From the NCBI GenBank assembly GCA_023441105.1, contig JAEZQX010000433.1:1-9066 (forward strand): DNA of 9,066 nt. The letters are read 5' to 3'. Below, piece after piece: positions 5,899 through 9,066 of this stretch. The notes under the pieces were generated by a model. It was not told where the DNA came from and did not search any database. It worked only from the letters and a program-made list of their open reading frames with translations. How positions within the stretch are numbered: position 1 is the first letter of the stretch; every line of letters begins with the position of its first letter. Made by a program: the position numbers and the translations under genes. This stretch comes from Pseudomonadota bacterium. Lineage in GTDB: Bacteria; Pseudomonadota; Gammaproteobacteria; Burkholderiales; Burkholderiaceae.

Positions 5899-8379
5899 AT
5901 GTCCGCGGTCACGCATCAGCCCGCGCCGGTCCCGGCGCGCCGCGATCCCGCCCAGGCGTTGAGGAGAGCGGCGCTCGCCGTTGCGCACCTCGGCAGCGAG
6001 GAACTGTTCGGTGACCTGGTGCTGCAGCTGGCGGAGGATCTCGGCGCCGCGGTGGCCTTCATCGCGGTGTTCGAGGATGCGGCAAGGATGCGGATGCGCA
6101 CGCTGGCTGCGCGCATGGACGGCCGGCCGCTGCGCAACTTCGACTATGCGCTGCAGGGCACGCCGTGCGCGCAGGTGGTGGGTCGTGCCTTCCTCTATGT
6201 CGCCAGCGGCGCCGCCGCCGAGTTTCCGCGCGGATCCATGTTCGGCGCCAAGGGCATGGACTGCTACGCCGCCTATCCGCTGAACGACAGCGAAGGCGAG
6301 CCGCTCGGCATCATCGCGGCGATGGACCGGGCACCGATCGCCGATCCCGAGCTCGCCGAATCGCTGATGAAGATCTTCGCGGTGCGGGTGGCGGCAGAGC
6401 TCGATCGCCAGCGCGGTCTGGAAGCATTGCGCAATTCCGAGGCCAGCTACCGCGCGATCTTCGAGGCGGTGGAGGATGCGGTTTTCGTCCACGATTGGGA
6501 CAGCGGCGCCGTGCTGGACCTCAATGCCCGGGCCTGCGAGGCATGGGGCTACAGCCGGGAAGAGATGATCGGCTGGACCATGGACCGCTTCGGCGCCCAT
6601 GAGCATCCCTACACCGCCGAGGAGGCGCGGGCCTGGGTCGAGCGCGCCAAGCGCGGCGAGTATCCGCTGTTCATCTGGCGGCGTCCGCGCAGCGACGGCA
6701 GCCTGCGCTGGGACGAGGTCCGGCTGAAGGCGGTCACCATCAACGGCAAGCCCTACGTCCTTGCCTGCACCCGCGACATCACCGCCCGCAAGGCTGCCGA
6801 GGATGCCTTGCGCAGCCGCGAGGCGCAGTACCGCGCCATCTTCGACGGCTCCGCCGATGCGCTGGTGCTGTGGGACCGCCAGATCCGCATCGTCGACGTC
6901 AACGCCGCCTTCACCCGCATGTACGGCTTCACGGCCGAGGAAGTGATCGGCGACAGCTTCGGCGACCGGCTCTCGCCGCAGGAGGTGCAGGTGCGCACCG
7001 GCCTGATCCAGCGAGCGCTGGCCGGCGAGCAGGGCCACTTCGAAAGTCGCACCCTGTGCAAGGACGGCACGTACATCGATGCCGAGCTGCGCTACCTGCC
7101 GATCATGCATCGCGGCGAGCCGCACGTGCTGTCGGTGGCCCGCGACATCTCGGCGCGCCGCGAGGCCGAGGCGCGGCGGCGGGAGCTCGAAGACCAGGTG
7201 CGGCAGGCGCAGAAGATGGAGGCGATCGGCCAGCTCACCGGCGGCATCGCCCACGACTTCAACAATATCCTCACCAGCGTGATCGGCTACCTCGCGATGG
7301 CGGAGGAGCGGGCGACGGACACCGGCGATCCGCATCTCGTCCGGCAGCTCGACCAGGCGCACCTCGCGGCACGCCGCGCCCGCGACCTGATCGCCCAGAT
7401 GCTTACCTTCGCCCGGCGCCAGCGCAGCGAGCGGCGGATCACCGAACTGACGTCGGTCGTCAACCAGTCGGTGCAGCTGCTGCGGGCGACCATGCCGGCG
7501 TCGACCATCATCGACGCCGAGCTGCCGGACGAAGCGCCGCCGGCGGAAATCGACGCGGTGCAGATCGAGCAGGTGCTCTTCAACCTGTGCATCAACGCGC
7601 GCGATGCGGTCAAGGCCCATGGCCGCATCCGCGTGAGCCTGCGCCAGCGCCGGCTCGGCGGCTGGCGCTGCGCATCCTGTCGCACCGAGGTGCCGGCGGG
7701 AACCTGGCTGGAGATCGGCGTGGCCGACGACGGCTGCGGCATCATGCCGGAGGTGCTCGACCGGATGTTCGATCCGTTCTATTCAACCAAGGAGCTGGGC
7801 CGCGGCTCGGGGATGGGCCTGGCGATGGTCCACGGCATCGTCCACGACCACGGTGGCCACCTGCGGGTCGACACGGTGCCGGCGGCCGGCTCCACGTTCC
7901 GGGTGATGCTGCCGCCGGCCAACACCACGCCTGCCCCCGCTCCGGCCCTGCCGGCGCCGTCGGTCGGGCCGGCCGCCGGCGCCGCGCCGCGCCGGTTGAG
8001 CGGCCGCGTGCTGGTCGTCGAGGACCAGGCGATGGGCGGCGACTTCATGAGCGAGTTGCTGGGCAACTGGGGCCTGCAGGTGTGCCTGCAGCGCGACCCG
8101 CTGCAGGCGCTCGAATGGCTGCAGGATTCTGCGCGCGAGGTCGACCTGGTGATCACCGACCAGACGATGCCGAGGATGACCGGCCTGGAGCTTGCGTCGC
8201 GCATCGCCGAGGCGCGAGCCGGGCTGCCGGTGCTGCTCTATACCGGCGACGCCGCCCGCTTCGACAGCAACGACCTGCGGCGTTGCGGGGTGCACCGCCT
8301 GCTGCGCAAGCCGATCGATCCGAAAGGCCTGCGCGCCACCATCGAGGCGCTGCTGCAGGAGGGTGCCGCCGCTCCCTGA
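5899..8379 (+). CDS. Soluble hybrid sensor histidine kinase (GAF-PAS-PAS-HisKA-HATPase-REC)
   Basis: An 826-aa cytoplasmic hybrid kinase; no transmembrane helix is seen. Order: GAF-like domain (about 20-170, with [10 protein letters not shown] ending at Cys90), PAS1 (about 180-300, ending TRDITARK), PAS2 (about 305-420, ending ARDISARR), a short coiled coil, HisKA with [11 protein letters not shown] (phospho-acceptor His452), and HATPase_c with N-box [10 protein letters not shown] (561-570), G1 DGCGI (611-615), F-box FDPFYST (624-630) and G2 [10 protein letters not shown] (634-643). An Ala/Pro linker (about 673-697) leads to a REC domain with acidic pair E708/D709, acceptor Asp754, Thr782 and Lys804. 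Between N-box and G1 lies an insert with CASC (591-594). All catalytic residues are intact, so it should be active. The signal is unknown; a small ligand, redox state or light is possible through GAF/PAS. No partner regulator or phosphotransfer protein is in the window. The domain plan resembles ErcS'-like kinases of Pseudomonas, as a general likeness only. Confidence 0.95.
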   Translation: MSAVTHQPAPVPARRDPAQALRRAALAVAHLGSEELFGDLVLQLAEDLGAAVAFIAVFEDAARMRMRTLAARMDGRPLRNFDYALQGTPCAQVVGRAFLYVASGAAAEFPRGSMFGAKGMDCYAAYPLNDSEGEPLGIIAAMDRAPIADPELAESLMKIFAVRVAAELDRQRGLEALRNSEASYRAIFEAVEDAVFVHDWDSGAVLDLNARACEAWGYSREEMIGWTMDRFGAHEHPYTAEEARAWVERAKRGEYPLFIWRRPRSDGSLRWDEVRLKAVTINGKPYVLACTRDITARKAAEDALRSREAQYRAIFDGSADALVLWDRQIRIVDVNAAFTRMYGFTAEEVIGDSFGDRLSPQEVQVRTGLIQRALAGEQGHFESRTLCKDGTYIDAELRYLPIMHRGEPHVLSVARDISARREAEARRRELEDQVRQAQKMEAIGQLTGGIAHDFNNILTSVIGYLAMAEERATDTGDPHLVRQLDQAHLAARRARDLIAQMLTFARRQRSERRITELTSVVNQSVQLLRATMPASTIIDAELPDEAPPAEIDAVQIEQVLFNLCINARDAVKAHGRIRVSLRQRRLGGWRCASCRTEVPAGTWLEIGVADDGCGIMPEVLDRMFDPFYSTKELGRGSGMGLAMVHGIVHDHGGHLRVDTVPAAGSTFRVMLPPANTTPAPAPALPAPSVGPAAGAAPRRLSGRVLVVEDQAMGGDFMSELLGNWGLQVCLQRDPLQALEWLQDSAREVDLVITDQTMPRMTGLELASRIAEARAGLPVLLYTGDAARFDSNDLRRCGVHRLLRKPIDPKGLRATIEALLQEGAAAP

Positions 8380-8401
8380 CCTGGGAGGACGCCGGCAACG
8401 C

Positions 8402-9066
8402 TCAGGCTGCCCGCGCCACGGCCGGGAAGCCGGCCAGCGCGAGCTGCGGCTGGCGGAACGGCAGGTGGAGCGCGGCCGCCAGCAAGGCGAGGCCGACGTC
8501 GGCCAGCCACATGGCGCGATAGCCTGCCAGCGACTCCGCGGCCAGGCCGCCGAGCCAGACGCCGGCAAAGCTGCCGACCTGGTGCAGCAGCATCACCAGC
8601 CCGAAAAGGGCGGCCAGCCGGGAGGCGCCGAAGGTCTGCGTGACCAGCATCGTCGTGGCCGGCAGGGCGGCCATGTAGGTGGCGCCCATGCTGATCGCGA
8701 AGACGAGCATCACCGATTCCGTCGGCGGCAGCGCCAGCACGCCGGCGACGAACAGGGCGCGCATCGCATGCAGCGCCTGCAGCAGCGTTGCCGGCCGCCA
8801 GCGCTGCAACAGCACGCCGGTGGCCAGGCTGCCGGCGATGTTGGCGATGCCCAGCAGCGCCAGCCATGCGCCCGCCAGGCCGGACGGCAACCCGCAGCGT
8901 TCGATGAAGCCGGGCATGTGGCTGGTCAGGAACGACATGTGGAAGCCGCAGATCGCGAAGCCGCAGGCGATCAGCCAGAAGGTCCGCTGCCGCAGCGCCG
9001 GCGCGAGGGCCGTGTCGCCGGCGGCACCGGCGGCACCGCCTCCTGCCGCGGTCGCCGGCGCTGCCG
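8402..9066 (-). CDS. MFS transporter, C-terminal half (5' end beyond window)
   Basis: Major facilitator superfamily permease of the inner membrane, cut by the right edge. The frame is open from the edge to the stop at 8402, giving 220 residues. An Ala/Gly-rich central loop (about 1-24 of the visible part) is followed by APALRQRTFWLIACGF, the usual entry to TM7. Five further hydrophobic stretches follow, so TM7-TM12 are present. Met43 of the visible part (8938) lies inside TM7 and is not the real start. GSLATGVLLQRW (about TM8-9 loop) and VMLLHQVGSFAGVWLGG (about TM11) fit MFS proteins of the oxalate/formate or YbfB-like type. The substrate is unknown. It ends tail-to-tail with the kinase gene, 22 bp apart, with no hairpin terminator between them. 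Confidence 0.9.
   Translation of the reverse strand, partial: AAPATAAGGGAAGAAGDTALAPALRQRTFWLIACGFAICGFHMSFLTSHMPGFIERCGLPSGLAGAWLALLGIANIAGSLATGVLLQRWRPATLLQALHAMRALFVAGVLALPPTESVMLVFAISMGATYMAALPATTMLVTQTFGASRLAALFGLVMLLHQVGSFAGVWLGGLAAESLAGYRAMWLADVGLALLAAALHLPFRQPQLALAGFPAVARAA

Noticed and set aside
5695..7620. Upstream part of the 926-codon open frame that contains the hydrolase on the minus strand
   Set aside because: It runs antisense to the kinase, has arginine/histidine-rich composition with no recognisable domain, and the real hydrolase start with a ribosome site is at 5694. Long antisense frames are expected at this GC content.
6870..8522. 550-codon plus-strand frame inside the kinase
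   Set aside because: It overlaps the kinase in another frame and is rich in Arg, Pro and Ala without domains; a GC shadow.

Overview
The window is GC-rich and tightly packed, with short gene gaps, good Shine-Dalgarno sites on most genes, and proteobacterial-looking proteins. The photolyase and the DUF proteins read most like a high-GC Gammaproteobacterium (xanthomonad/Nevskia-like) or a related proteobacterium. This placement is inference from protein style only, as no rRNA or other marker is present. I saw no mobile element, tRNA, rRNA or CRISPR array.

Left part (1-2552, minus strand): a DNA-repair pair. A class I cyclobutane pyrimidine dimer photolyase (2552->1119) is followed after 7 bp by an ABC ATPase of the UvrA2 type (1111 -> off the left edge). 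The UvrA2 goes from the [11 protein letters not shown] region almost straight to the second zinc-binding CxxC, so the UvrB-binding domain of true UvrA is missing.

Centre-left (2553-4824, plus strand): a divergent four-gene cluster of poorly characterised families. In order: DUF1428 (YbaA-like), DUF1272 (small, Cys-rich), a PLP-dependent SelA/class-V-aminotransferase-fold enzyme, and DUF2277. Between this cluster and the photolyase lies a perfect 12-bp palindrome (AACCGTACGGTT, 2597-2608) of the kind bound by TetR-family repressors. It sits next to a good -10 box and could control both directions. Together the two arms look like one co-regulated locus joining light-dependent repair, UvrA2 and a small pathway of unknown chemistry. 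This is the best candidate in the window for an undescribed system.

Centre-right (4840-5694, minus): an alpha/beta hydrolase, convergent with the DUF cluster. A 204-bp divergent intergenic region (5695-5898) holds an 18-bp imperfect dyad and a possible leaderless start for the next gene.

Right part (5899-8379, plus): a soluble 826-aa hybrid histidine kinase (GAF-PAS-PAS-HisKA-HATPase-REC) with an unusual CxxC insert in its ATPase domain. It ends tail-to-tail with the C-terminal half of an MFS transporter (8402 -> off the right edge, minus strand).
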